Source: Lysinibacillus sphaericus (GTDB taxonomy: Bacteria > Bacillota > Bacilli > Bacillales_A > Planococcaceae). From it: DNA of 64,000 nucleotides. The position numbers and the translations under genes were made by a program. This document shows positions 25,915 through 35,539 of the stretch, piece after piece (position 1 is the first letter of the stretch; each line of letters begins with the position of its first letter). Location of the stretch: positions 4,464,001-4,528,000 of the forward strand of contig NZ_CP015224.1 of NCBI RefSeq assembly GCF_001629735.1, written 5' to 3'. The notes below the pieces were generated by a model, which worked only from the letters and a program-made list of their open reading frames with translations, ran no database searches and was not told the DNA's origin.

Positions 25915-26400
25915 ATAGGTGAAAGTCCTGTTCTTGTAAAACAGTCAGTCTACAAGTACCTAATCCTCCTGCATCCAGTGCTGTGCTGAATGACACAAAA
26001 GGGATGAAGTCAGGTGAAGTCGTATCCGGTGGTACCGAGGCGGGGTTCATTAAAAGATTTCTATGGTTAGGAAAACGAATCCATGGAGGCAGGGTAAACT
26101 AATGTATGGTGCGAAATGAAGCTAGGAACTCACTGTATATCCCTATAGTTGCAATACTATAGTGGCAATCGATGAATTGACTGTTAAACCGGTCGTTCTT
26201 ATTCCTGGAAAATAAGGGATGGAAGTAGTGGAACGTTTGAAGTCTTGTTAGAAGAGGTGTGTCAGCACCAGTGAGGCTAATAAGATGTCAGCGGGTTTGT
26301 AGTAGTGTAGATTGCTAGCCGTTTGGACTTGTATGGTAACATAAGAGAAGGGTAAAACTAGCAGGAGCGAAGAAACCCGTCAGTGGTAGATCTATAAGAA
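25915..26400 (+). ncRNA. Group II intron-like RNA fragment without a reverse transcriptase
   Basis: Dense GC-richer, structured sequence unlike its surroundings contains stretches typical of group II intron domain I (AGGTGAAAGTCCTGTTC, AACGTTTGAAGTC, GTGAGGCTAATAAG, GGTAACATAAGAGAAGGG). No protein frame and no domain V were found within it, so it would be a 5' fragment of an intron whose RT and 3' domains are gone. It lies directly after the S-layer terminator. Assignment is by general resemblance and needs a covariance-model check. Confidence 0.5.
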
Positions 26401-26734
26401 ACTTATTTCCCTAAAATTTCTTTCTTTTAAAAGTTAAATTCAGAGGCAATCATCTTATATGATTGTCTCTTTTTTTATTTTATATTTACTCAATTAAAGA
26501 AAGTAAACTTTGGATAGAAGAATGCTCATTCTAGTTAATATAGAGCGATTCCTTGTAATGTTTATTTATTTTCTTATCTTACCCAATGTTATTTGCTTTT
26601 TTAGTACAATCCTTCTGTCAATAGACTAATAACTATGCCATAGAAAACTCTTAAAAGTTTAACTCCTAAAAATGTTTGAATAACTTTAATAAAAAAAGGA
26701 GATGAATAAGTTAAAATCATTAGGTAGGTTAAGT

Positions 26735-26935
26735 ATGGAATTTTATAAAGAAAAAGAAATCTTTTGCTACAGTTGTCGAAAAAAAACTATATTTACTTAT
26801 AGAGATACGTATAGAAAGAACGGGGTAGACAGTCATTGTAGTGAGTGTTCTGGTATTTGGTTTGAATGGCAAAATAGAGCTGTTGAGAGGGAAATGGAAA
26901 AGTGGATTGACTATAATAAACATCTTATCAAATGA
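26735..26935 (+). CDS. Small zinc-ribbon protein (copy 2)
   Basis: A 66-residue protein that differs from copy 1 (7202-7402) at one residue near the start (KEKE for KEKK). The CxxC pairs are retained. An extended frame from ATG 26702 exists here but is closed by TAG in copy 1, so the MEFYKEK start is preferred. The neighbouring terminator is also conserved. Conservation of the protein while the following recombinase decays suggests that this gene is still under selection or the duplication is recent. Confidence 0.75.
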   Translation: MEFYKEKEIFCYSCRKKTIFTYRDTYRKNGVDSHCSECSGIWFEWQNRAVEREMEKWIDYNKHLIK

Positions 26936-26979
26936 CTAATAGGTTGTTTATCAATATTCAATCGAGAAGTTTATAGTAG

Positions 26980-27016
26980 AAGCTCTGTAAAGAAAGTGTC
27001 AGCAGAGCTTTTTTAT
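26980..27016 (+). terminator. Terminator after zinc-ribbon gene (copy 2)
   Basis: AAGCTCTG and CAGAGCTT pair perfectly around the same loop as in copy 1, followed by six T. Confidence 0.8.
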
Positions 27017-27231
27017 TATGGATATAATAAGCCTCTTGATAAAAATATTTTATTATTTTGTCTAGTTAAATGTATTAAGTCTAATAGTAATATATAGACA
27101 TTCTAAAAATGGAAATACTAGTCCTAATAAGTTTAATCATATTCTATTAGTTTGGACACGAGAAAATAAAAACTATTGATGAATACTGGAAGAGTACGGA
27201 TATTTATATCTCTTCAATAACTATAAAAGTA

Positions 27232-27846
27232 TTGAATGAGTATTTATTATGTTTAAAATTAGAAAATAAAGCAGTTGCGACTATAACTAAGTATAAATGG
27301 ATACTGGAATGCTTCCTACGTGAATATAAGGTTCCACTGAAGGATATGACCTCAGAGAATGTTAGAAAATGGATTAATGATTTTTCGATACATAAAAAAA
27401 CAAATACAATAGCGCTTGTACATGCAACACTATCAACCTTTTTTCAATTTTGTTTTGATGAAGAATATATAGAAAGGGTGAAAAAAAAACGTTGGAGACC
27501 TCAATTATCTAAATCACTTCCTAATTATTTAGATGAGTATGAGTTTTCTCGTATTAAACTTATCTCTGAACAATTATCAACTCGTGATAAGGCTATTATT
27601 TTATTTTTTCTTACATCGGGTTGCCGTGTCTCAGAAATGTCAGCATTAAATATTATCGATATTAATATGGACAAACATACAAAAGTAAGGGCAAAGGATA
27701 TACGTAATTGGCTGGCAACTCTAAGTGTAAAAGGGTTAAAAATACGTAGTATTCAACTGAAACTAACTGCATTAAAATCATTTTATCAATATTGTATCGA
27801 AGAAAACAAGATTACTCATAACCCCACTAAGAAAGCAGAAAGCTAG
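27232..27846 (+). pseudogene. Fused, internally deleted tyrosine recombinases (copy 2)
   Basis: A 204-codon frame. The first ~149 codons match the first recombinase of the intact module (7692-8143) up to INMDKHT. The rest matches the second recombinase from VRAKDIRNWLATLS (8650 on). About 506 bases, containing the catalytic boxes of the first protein and the start of the second, were lost at 27680/27681, leaving the frame open. The product would have two core-binding segments with only the first Arg box (SGCRVSE), so no recombination activity. As in copy 1 the TTG at 27232 has no ribosome site; an ATA lies at the position equivalent to 7626. Confidence 0.85.
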
Positions 27847-28451
27847 AACGATTAATTCTTAAGACAAAACTTAAAAGGATTGAATCTATTATTGCACTTA
27901 GCTCAAGCCTTTTATTTATTCGCAGCAGGGTATTCATTTTCATCTTTAACTAGAACAATGCTATGATCAATTTCGTTAGAAAAACTAGTGTTGCGATTCC
28001 CATTAAAAAAACTAAGTTTTTCAGTGCTATTCAGTCCACTAGAGGACTTTTGAAATTGGTCTTACATTACAAATCATTGTCTATGTAGTTCATGTGGGAA
28101 ACAAAAAAGTCTTCGAATTCAAGCATTTAGACCGATAAAAACAAAGAGTATAATTTATGAACCAAAGGAACTGTAAAAAAACATGTATGGAAGGAGGGCG
28201 CTGAAAAAGTCGATTTGCCATAGCAATTGTTATACAAATGGACTTTTCAAGTTGGTAAATCTGAAGTGAGCAAGATATATACTAACGAAAACCGAATTTC
28301 TTTAGTACCCTCGAATGGAAGCTTTCTTCTTTTTTAAAGCCTAATCAGTAAATTGATAGTAGGTTTGCGAAAAAAGAATACGGACAATAGTTGTAAGCAA
28401 GCATCTTAAAAAAAGCTTGTAAACCTTATGTAGAAAAAGGAGAACCGTTAC
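27847..28451. other. Gene-free region before the chemoreceptor
   Basis: No intact gene. A hairpin with arms AAAAGTC.ATTTG and CAAAT.GACTTTT lies near 28205-28250. AT-rich sequence before 28452 probably holds the chemoreceptor promoter. Scattered stops in all frames suggest decayed insertions. Confidence 0.4.
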
Positions 28452-30416
28452 ATGAAAACTGTATTTAAAAGCCTTAAAAGTAAGTTGTATATTTCATTTG
28501 GACTTGTATTAATAATCCCCGTTGTTTTAGTTGGGGTATTGTCATACTTATCAGCTAAAGATTCTATAGAAAAGGAAATTCTGCAAAGTGCCAACCAAAG
28601 TGTTGGGGTATTAAACAAACTTATAGACAAAACCATCAGTGAAAAAATTAACGAAATTGAAGTCTTTAGTGAGGAAATTAATTCTTCGATGTATGGACAG
28701 GGTGAGGTTGCATTAAGATCATCACTTCATCAATACTTTAAACTAAATCCAGATGTCTTCAGCATATATGTTGCAACGAATAGTGGAGCGTTTATTCAAG
28801 GAGAGGACGTGTCTACTGCAGAAAACTATAATCCTCTGGATAGAGTTTGGTATAAAGAAGCAGTAAAGCTTCAAGGGAAACCTTTTATAACAGAACCCTA
28901 CAAAGATGTGAGGACTGAAGAAATGATTGTGACAATTGCTAAGCAGTTAAAAGACCGCTCAGGAGTTGTGGCATTAGATCTTAAACTGGCAGACTTACAA
29001 ATAACATCAGAATCTATTAGTATAGGAAAAAATGGATATTCTTCTATTTTTGATGAAAACAAAAAAGTTATTTCACATCCTACTTTAGAGGGTGGAGGGG
29101 AAGTGAAAGAGAGCTTCTTTAATCAGATATACGAGAAAGAATCTGGGACGTATGATTATGTATATGAAGGTGATAAACGTATAGTATTTTTTACAACGAA
29201 TAAATTGACGGGCTGGAAAATTACAGGAACCATCTTTTCGAAAGAAATAGATGAATCTGCAGCTTCCATATTGTATACCACTATACTTGTACTAGTCATT
29301 GCCATTGTGGTAAGTTCCATAGCCGTTTATTTTGTAGTAAAAGGAATTATTAGACCAATTGGCAAGTTAAAAGAAAGTGCAGTGACAATCAGTAAAGGTG
29401 ATTTAACTGAAAAAGTGAGCATCACATCGAATGATGAAATTGGACAATTAGGCCAGGCGTTCAATGATATGCGTGAAAGTCTTCGAACACTTATAAAGAA
29501 AGTAGAAGTCAATGCAGAAGAAGTCGCATCTTCAGCGGAAGAATTAACAGCTAATGCTGATCAAACGAGTTTAGCAACCGAGCAAGTGGCAATTGCTATA
29601 CAAGAAGTTGCATCTAGTGCAGATACGCAAACTACGAATGCAAACAAAAATGCTGAATCATTAAATGAACTGTCAAAAGCAATTCTTCATGTTGCAGAAA
29701 TTTCTTCTACTGTTACGGATCTTTCACAGCACGCTACGATACAGGCAGATGAGGGTGGCAAAGCAGTCCAAGATACGAAAGAACAAATGAATTCCATACA
29801 TCAATCCGTTTCAGAATCAAACACAAAAATTCAAACGTTACATAATCGCTCGCTACAAATTACGTCTATTTTAGATGTGATTACAGGCATTGCTGACCAA
29901 ACGAATCTGCTCGCTCTCAACGCTGCTATTGAAGCTGCAAGAGCAGGAGAACACGGGAAAGGATTCGCTGTTGTTGCAGATGAAGTGCGTAAACTGGCAG
30001 AGCAATCCCAACAATCAGCAAAACAGATTTTCGAATTAGTACATGGTATTCAAGCAGATACGGAGCAATCGGTACACATTATGGCCCAAGTTACTAACGA
30101 CGTACAAAGTGGTTTACGCGTATCGGATGAAGCGATTGCAAAGTTCCAAGTCATCATGACCAGCATGCGAGAAATTACGCCGCAAATGCAAGAAGTATCT
30201 TCCGCATCAGAACAGATGTCAGCTAGTGTTCAAGAGGTTGCAGCTATTACGGAGGATTTGGCTTTTTCAGCTAAAGGAAATGCTGCTACATCAGAAGAAG
30301 TTGCCGCGTCCACAGAGGAGCAATTAGCTTCTATGGAAGAAATTAATGCCTCTGCTCAATCACTCTCTCATATGGCGGATGAGTTAAAATCGCTAATCAA
30401 CCAGTTTAAATATTAA
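28452..30416 (+). CDS. Methyl-accepting chemotaxis protein with dCache-type sensor
   Basis: A 654-residue transmembrane chemoreceptor. One membrane helix is at ~12-32 and a second at ~273-297. The ~240-residue region between is an extracellular dCache-type sensor ([28 protein letters not shown]). A HAMP domain follows at ~298-350 ([20 protein letters not shown]), then a long coiled-coil signalling domain. The highly conserved hairpin tip ([20 protein letters not shown]) lies near residue 500. Glu/Gln-rich stretches supply methylation sites, and the tip couples to CheA/CheW. The ATG follows AAAAAGGAGAACC. The ligand is unknown; related B. subtilis receptors (McpA/B, TlpA/B) sense amino acids and sugars. 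Confidence 0.95.
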   Translation: MKTVFKSLKSKLYISFGLVLIIPVVLVGVLSYLSAKDSIEKEILQSANQSVGVLNKLIDKTISEKINEIEVFSEEINSSMYGQGEVALRSSLHQYFKLNPDVFSIYVATNSGAFIQGEDVSTAENYNPLDRVWYKEAVKLQGKPFITEPYKDVRTEEMIVTIAKQLKDRSGVVALDLKLADLQITSESISIGKNGYSSIFDENKKVISHPTLEGGGEVKESFFNQIYEKESGTYDYVYEGDKRIVFFTTNKLTGWKITGTIFSKEIDESAASILYTTILVLVIAIVVSSIAVYFVVKGIIRPIGKLKESAVTISKGDLTEKVSITSNDEIGQLGQAFNDMRESLRTLIKKVEVNAEEVASSAEELTANADQTSLATEQVAIAIQEVASSADTQTTNANKNAESLNELSKAILHVAEISSTVTDLSQHATIQADEGGKAVQDTKEQMNSIHQSVSESNTKIQTLHNRSLQITSILDVITGIADQTNLLALNAAIEAARAGEHGKGFAVVADEVRKLAEQSQQSAKQIFELVHGIQADTEQSVHIMAQVTNDVQSGLRVSDEAIAKFQVIMTSMREITPQMQEVSSASEQMSASVQEVAAITEDLAFSAKGNAATSEEVAASTEEQLASMEEINASAQSLSHMADELKSLINQFKY

Positions 30417-30480
30417 AGCCTATCTTAGCTAGCCAATTTGAATCGAGTAGAAAGCAGGTGACTCCCCCTCCGACCTCTCA

Positions 30481-30553
30481 GTCGAGTAAGCCAATGAGGG
30501 TTTAACCAAAGGCTCTAACAGAACCGTTCGTGAATTCTCAATTCATACGGCTA
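30481..30553 (-). ncRNA. Group II intron 3' end (domains V and VI), remnant
   Basis: On the minus strand, 30553-30520 forms a 34-base hairpin with the domain V hallmarks: AGCC at the 5' side, a GAGA tetraloop closing GAATT/ATTC, a two-base bulge and GGTTCT at the 3' side. The following bases (to 30481, ending CTCGAC) can form domain VI. No reverse transcriptase or domain I lies upstream on the minus strand (30554 onward), so it is an isolated 3' end. Confidence 0.65.
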
Positions 30554-30573
30554 ACTATTAAGAAAACATTTCA

Positions 30574-30609
30574 AGAGCCCAGTGAGCAACACTCTGGGCT
30601 CTCTTTTTG
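30574..30609 (+). terminator. Terminator used as intron insertion site
   Basis: AGAGCCCAG pairs with CTGGGCTCT around an 11-base loop and is followed by CTTTTTG. It may have ended the chemoreceptor transcript before insertion of intron DNA. A group II intron 5' end begins at the next base. Confidence 0.8.
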
Positions 30610-30797
30610 GTGCGCCCGGCAATGCACATGAACTATAGGGTGTAAGGCAAGAATCTCGAAGAAAGAAGTAGAGATTAGCCAAGAGCAAGGGTATCCGTGG
30701 TGACGCGGAACCTGAAGGCAAAACACCGGTCCGAGGAACACGAATCTCATAGAAGGCTAGGTATGACTAGATGAGTGTGCCAAACAGCACAAGCATT
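30610..30797 (+). ncRNA. Group II intron 5' fragment (class C-like insertion)
   Basis: The sequence starts GTGCGCCCGGC, the standard group II 5' end, and continues with typical domain I pieces (CTATAGGGTG, GGGTATCCGTGGTGACGCGG, GGTCCGAGGAACACGAAT, GATGAGTGTGCC). Position 1 directly follows the T-tract of a terminator, the preferred target of class C introns. It stops after ~188 bases at a 26-base repeat (30798-30823); RT and later domains are absent. Confidence 0.75.
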
Positions 30798-30823
30798 GCA
30801 ACAATGGTGCAGCTGTTGCAAGC
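30798..30823. repeat. 26-bp sequence shared with 1952-1977
   Basis: GCAACAATGGTGCAGCTGTT followed by GCAAGC is identical at both places. It contains GCAACA...TGTTGC as an inverted pair. At both sites it marks a breakpoint: here the end of an intron fragment near the intact FtsW/RodA gene, at 1952 the break in the truncated FtsW/RodA copy. Confidence 0.7.
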
Positions 30824-30988
30824 TTTCATAACGTAAATAACATTATCTACAAATCTTAATATTATTCAAGAGAATCTTTATTAGTGGGGTTCCATTAATG
30901 TTTAGTTCTAAAAGAAAAGCTGTCTTATAGCATTTAAAAGGTAGGCGCAGTATGAGTATGAACAACACTTCTCATGTACACACCTTCC

Positions 30989-32158
30989 CTAATCTTTTGT
31001 TGTTTTAAACATGTAGCTACTATAAGATTTATTGATAATCATCACAATGCCAATTAACATGAAGTTTGATATAAGTGAACTTCCTCCATAGCTTAAAAAT
31101 GGCAATGTCATACCAGTTACGGGCAAAAGGCCAATTGTCATACCTATATTTTGTGTGATTTGGAAGGCTAATAAACTAGAAATCCCTGCTCCCATCAACG
31201 TCATAAATGGATCTTTTGCTTCTATTGTTATAAGAACAATTCGGTAAATCACAAAAAATAACAAAGTAATGACGAAAGCCCCTCCAATGAAACCGAGTTC
31301 TTCAGCGATGTTTGCAAAAATGAAATCGGTATGCTTTTCCACGACATAGACATTATTCTTCATGTATCCTTTTCCGGTAAACTGTCCCGAACCAATTGCC
31401 AAAAACCCTTGTCTTGTTTGAAAAGATGAGTCCGGATATTCATTAGGTTGCAACCATCCTTGAATTCGAGAAATTTGATGCCCTGATAGTTTATTTAAAA
31501 TGTTGTTTGTAAAAAATTCATTATACTTTACATATAAAATAGTCACAATGCTGAGAATTGATACCGGAATGGCTGTAAAGATAATAAGCAATTTTTTTTG
31601 TATACCTGAAAAGAAAAGCATAGGAATAAGCATCGACATATAGATCATTGTCATGCCTGTATCTGGCTGTTTGTAAACAGCGAGCATAGGGGGAAAGGTG
31701 ATAGCCGCAATTATTATGAGGAGTCGCATATCCGTTAAAAAGGTAGGGTGCACATATTTTTCTCGATGTGAAACGATGACCTTACTGACAACGATTAAAA
31801 GCGCGAATTTTAAAAACTCTGACGGCTGAAATGATCCTAAAGCTGGAATTTGGTACCAGCGCTTCGCCTCATTTACCGTTCGGGCTATACTTTCGGGTGC
31901 AATAAATAAGCAAAATGTTAACAAGACCATTGCCCAATAAAATGGCCAGGAGACTTTTTTTAGCTGCTCGATATCAAGCGTCGCTACACCATACATCACT
32001 AAAAAACCTATTAGGTAATAGAATAACTGCTTAACAATAAATGAGCTTGTATACTGCTCAAATACCGTACTACTGGAATGGACAAACAGACAACTAATGA
32101 AACCGAGTAATGACAAGCTAATTACTAAACTTTTATCTAATTTATTGATTTGTAACAT
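30989..32158 (-). CDS. FtsW/RodA/SpoVE family peptidoglycan glycosyltransferase
   Basis: A 389-residue SEDS-family membrane protein with about ten membrane helices. Conserved points include the central PEFLKFALLIVVSK-type helix start (QPSEFLKFALL), QPDTGMTMIYMSM, the RIQGWLQP loop and the C-terminal GMTLPFLSYGGSSLISN box. SEDS proteins polymerise lipid II together with a class B PBP. RodA-type (elongation) is likelier than FtsW-type from length, but this is not certain. ATG 32158 follows AAGGAGGTATTTAA. A partial dead copy of its 5' end lies at 1976-2213 in the same orientation. It is a stand-alone gene in a disrupted area. Confidence 0.92.
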   Translation of the reverse strand: MLQINKLDKSLVISLSLLGFISCLFVHSSSTVFEQYTSSFIVKQLFYYLIGFLVMYGVATLDIEQLKKVSWPFYWAMVLLTFCLFIAPESIARTVNEAKRWYQIPALGSFQPSEFLKFALLIVVSKVIVSHREKYVHPTFLTDMRLLIIIAAITFPPMLAVYKQPDTGMTMIYMSMLIPMLFFSGIQKKLLIIFTAIPVSILSIVTILYVKYNEFFTNNILNKLSGHQISRIQGWLQPNEYPDSSFQTRQGFLAIGSGQFTGKGYMKNNVYVVEKHTDFIFANIAEELGFIGGAFVITLLFFVIYRIVLITIEAKDPFMTLMGAGISSLLAFQITQNIGMTIGLLPVTGMTLPFLSYGGSSLISNFMLIGIVMIINKSYSSYMFKTTKD

Positions 32159-32274
32159 TTAAATACCTCCTTTTTAGCGATCAAACTATTAGAAGAACGC
32201 TAGAGGTATAGATAAGGTTGCGAGTTTAAGAAATATTCTAAATATTTTTAAAAAATAACCAATTTCACCATTTT

Positions 32275-33090
32275 TTGGTTTTGCATTTTATTCTATTCGA
32301 GTTCGTCAAATGGGGCTGCTTGGGGCAGAAAATCTTCGTACAATCTTTACAAAAACAGATCACTGGCTTTATATTTTCATCTATTATGGTGGGTACCAGT
32401 TGGAGTTATTATCTTTCCAATGGTTATCCAAAAATCACGGCAATCTTAAGACAAGGTCGGGTCGTGAATCATAAGGCTGTGCAACGTATCATGCAAAAGT
32501 ATGGTTGGCCATGTCGTGTGAAAGTTTAAAAACGTAAACAAACAGGACAACCACATTACGTGGCTAATAATTTGATGAATCGTGAAATTACATCACAAAA
32601 ACGCTTGGAGAAACTTCTTATAAATATTACCTACTTACCTTTTGGCGGGAAAACGTTATATCTATCTAGTATACTCGATTAATTTAATGGTGAAATTATT
32701 GCTTATACGATGTCTAATACTCAAAATGTAAACCTTGTGTTAGATAAACTTCAGCAATTACCTGTTTTACCGCAAGGTTGTCTTTTACACAGTGATCAGG
32801 GGTCGGTTTATACAAAGGGCATTATCATGAGCATGTCCCGTAAAGGAACGCCCGCTGATAATGCCCATTTGAATCGTTTCATGCGACACTCAAAGCAGAA
32901 ACGTTTTATCTAGACGGATTAACTCGAGCTACAACGGTCATTGTAGATCAAACGTAAGAGATTATATAAATTATTATTACAATACTCGAATTCAATTGCA
33001 ATTAAACAACCAGTCTCCAATTAATGATCGGAAACTGGTAGGGTGATGCTTTTTTGAGACTGCCTCACTTATGGGGTTCAGTCCCATATT
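32275..33090 (+). mobile_element. IS3-family (IS150-like) insertion sequence remnant
   Basis: Pieces of an orfB DDE transposase appear in order but in different frames: IRVRQMGLLGAENLRTI, QGRVVNHKAVQRIMQKYGW, ITYLPFGGKTLYLSSIL, GEIIAYTMSNTQNVNLVLD, LLHSDQGSVYT and a C-terminal NNQSPINDRKLVG before TGA 33046. Several frameshifts and stops, and deletion of the region after SVYT, make it inactive. The sequence after the stop (TTTTTTGAGACTGCCTCAC) resembles an IS3 right end. A second relic with the same protein segment lies at 35540-35965 in opposite orientation. Confidence 0.85.
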
Positions 33091-33331
33091 GTCGTTAAGC
33101 TTTTTTCTATAGTTCAAAGCAGAGCAATTGAAATGGTAAATGAATTTATTACATTTGAAGCTATTATAAAGGTTTGAAAAGAAAAAATGGAGATGTAGCT
33201 GCAAATCGAAAATCTCCAAAATAAAGAGCTACGAGCTACCGGCAACTATTGATGATTCTCAACACTTTGAATAAAAGAAAGTTATGATCTAGGAAAATAT
33301 AAGTTTATTCAAACTTATTAGATTGTCAAAG

Positions 33332-33365
33332 CAATAAAGTCTTGTTCTTTTGGCGACTTTATTTA
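33332..33365 (-). terminator. Terminator of the PI-PLC gene
   Basis: AATAAAGTC pairs with GACTTTATT around a 13-base loop on the downstream side of the minus-strand phospholipase gene, about 70 bases past its stop. Confidence 0.6.
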
Positions 33366-33431
33366 AAGATAGTTGTAATGAGTGTAGGGCTCCAGTATTT
33401 CTTATTGACCATTATAATTCTTTTTTTCATT

Positions 33432-34499
33432 TTAATTTATCCCATTCAACTGAATAATACTATCTATTAAACCGGGGCCTGGAAAATCAGCAGCGATAAT
33501 CCCAACATGATGCAGCCCACTTTTTTGAATGAATTCAGTTCCCATTGTATTCATTCCACCGTAAAATACTTGGTCATTCATATCACGAGGGAAATCCGTC
33601 CATTCATTTGTAGCATTTTTTTGAATCAGCTTTTGATTGCTATTTGTATTGCGACTTTCTTTCCCACTTGCAACAAACCAAGGATAGAAATTAGTTAATA
33701 ATGCTAATCCGCCTCCTGTCCCACTAAAGTGGTTCAAATAGATTTTTCCATTTTGCGAGTTATTATTTGCCTGTAGAAGATGAGCTTTCACTGAATTCCA
33801 TTTATCATATATTCCGTTTGGTCCGATACCGACTTCAAACTTATCTTGAATATATAAAGAATCATAGTTAATACCATATGTTTGAGAGGCTGTGAAATTT
33901 TGTAGTATTACAATTTTACCTCGGACATCTTCTAGTTTCGGATTATTTCTTTCTGAAGATGCTACAGAATCTGGGTCCCAAAAATAAGGAGCATTACGCT
34001 CTTTATAATTGTTAAATATTTGTTCGAATGATTGTGAGCCGGTTTCGGGATCAGTGTCTTCTTTTAAACGCATTAAAATTGTTTCATTCGGATGATCTTT
34101 TAAAAATTGAATTATCTCTTGTAATACATCCTCAAACATTGCTTTTTGATAAACAATTCCATGATGCATTGCGAAGGAATCCTTAACACATTTCACTCGC
34201 ATGTCTACATAACGAATACCCGAATTTAATTGCTGTGAAAGGTTCATGGTTTGATTCCTAGTCAGATCTTCATCAAAAACACTTATTCCATGTAAAGCCA
34301 TAGAACCATGAGTTCCTGGAATAGATAGCTCGCTTATTTTTTTTGAACCCTCTATTTCTGACATCCAGGTTGAATTATGATAGCCTATATTTGATTCATA
34401 TGAATAACCAGGGTGACTATCAGCAAATACAGTAGAAGTTGTACATAAATTTGCCAATATTACACAAGTAAGAATGCTAAATTTTAAGACGCTCCTCAT
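33432..34499 (-). CDS. Secreted phosphatidylinositol-specific phospholipase C-like protein
   Basis: A 355-residue protein. A signal peptide (residues ~1-26, ending TVFADS) directs secretion. The PI-PLC X domain starts with MSEIEGSKKISELSIPGTHGSMA, giving catalytic His64, and continues to RYVDMRVK and FAMHHGIVYQ with the second catalytic His (112/113). ILMRLKED and GKIVILQNF are further domain landmarks. Family enzymes cleave phosphatidylinositol or GPI anchors and act as virulence factors in Bacillus and Listeria. ATG 34499 follows AAAAGGAGAGATAGC. It lies between two IS3 relics next to a second secreted protein, consistent with an acquired island. Activity is inferred from conserved residues. 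Confidence 0.92.
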   Translation of the reverse strand: MRSVLKFSILTCVILANLCTTSTVFADSHPGYSYESNIGYHNSTWMSEIEGSKKISELSIPGTHGSMALHGISVFDEDLTRNQTMNLSQQLNSGIRYVDMRVKCVKDSFAMHHGIVYQKAMFEDVLQEIIQFLKDHPNETILMRLKEDTDPETGSQSFEQIFNNYKERNAPYFWDPDSVASSERNNPKLEDVRGKIVILQNFTASQTYGINYDSLYIQDKFEVGIGPNGIYDKWNSVKAHLLQANNNSQNGKIYLNHFSGTGGGLALLTNFYPWFVASGKESRNTNSNQKLIQKNATNEWTDFPRDMNDQVFYGGMNTMGTEFIQKSGLHHVGIIAADFPGPGLIDSIIQLNGIN

Positions 34500-34607
34500 G
34501 CTATCTCTCCTTTTTTAAACTAAATAATCGCATATAATAAAATGTGTAATTATACATATTTATCTCAACAAAATGATGAGAAAATCTATTTAATATATTT
34601 TTTTACA

Positions 34608-34640
34608 AACAAAACAGGAGTCTTAAACAAGACTCCTATT
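34608..34640 (-). terminator. Terminator of the small secreted protein gene
   Basis: AGGAGTCTT pairs with AAGACTCCT around a four-base loop; the minus-strand downstream side is T-rich. It separates the gene at 34748-35320 from the phospholipase gene, so these are separate transcripts. Confidence 0.8.
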
Positions 34641-34747
34641 TGTAACATACAATGGTAAAGTAGCACGGATCTTTTACGGATTCGTCAACAGTTATAAATG
34701 AGATACATTCGTTTAATAATTGATGTCAGTTACATTCCTAGAAAGGT

Positions 34748-35320
34748 CTATTCCTCGTTAAAGGTTAAACTAACGATAGTAGCAATAGATTGTGCTGCAT
34801 GTTCCCAACTACCATCGATCACTCTCCCAATTTGTTGACCAAGTGTGTTTAAATCATTTGGATTAACAGGAATCCCATTATATGCAGCAATAATAGATAA
34901 AAGTGGTGCTGCAAATGGTGTAAAGCCACCTCTATCAATATAAAATTTAGGCGTATCAGTTACTTTTCCATCTTTTACTGTAAATTCATAGTAAAATTGA
35001 TCATCTGGACGAAGAGTTAAATGATGAGAGATTTGGCCCTTAACATATTGTTTTCCGCCGCCTAAATTTACTACTTCAACTGGTTTTACATTGAATTCAT
35101 GTTCAAATACTTTAATTTTTTTTACTTCTGGACCATATAAAGCAGCATTTACAGCTATTTCTAAATTACTCTGTGAGAATGGTTGAATACTCTTTTGTGA
35201 TTCTTGTTGTTGAATAGGAGCATTTGTTTCTGCAGCAGACGCTAATGTAGTAGGTAATGCACTTGTAGCTAATGTGGCTACCATTGCTGCTGTGACTAAC
35301 ATTTTTTGTTTTTTCTTCAT
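34748..35320 (-). CDS. Secreted protein of unknown function
   Basis: A 190-residue protein with a clear signal peptide (MKKKQKMLVTAAMVATLATS, then an ASA cleavage site near residue 29). The mature part is mixed beta/helical, with a YVKGQISHHLTLRPDDQFYYEF-like central stretch and a C-terminal helix. ATG 35320 has an AAAGGGGATAAAAATA ribosome region. No family recognised. It lies next to the PI-PLC gene between IS relics and has its own terminator. Location and signal suggest an exported accessory factor; this is inference. Confidence 0.8.
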   Translation of the reverse strand: MKKKQKMLVTAAMVATLATSALPTTLASAAETNAPIQQQESQKSIQPFSQSNLEIAVNAALYGPEVKKIKVFEHEFNVKPVEVVNLGGGKQYVKGQISHHLTLRPDDQFYYEFTVKDGKVTDTPKFYIDRGGFTPFAAPLLSIIAAYNGIPVNPNDLNTLGQQIGRVIDGSWEHAAQSIATIVSLTFNEE

Positions 35321-35539
35321 TATTTTTATCCCCTTTTTCGATAATATTGTATACCATTTAAAATGCGCGCCATTTAAACAAATGATATATAGATATGATA
35401 ACCTTCTTCACAAATTCCCTCAATTTTCATATTAAGTAACTCATAACCACTTTTATATATAAATTTATCACTTAAAAATCCCCTCTTATTTACTTTAAAT
35501 GGCATATAATCCAAATAAAACACTATGATAACGGTTGAA

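Noticed and set aside
32710..32913. Separate small transposase gene
   Set aside because: It is one frame-shifted piece of a single decayed IS3 orfB running from about 32275 to 33046.
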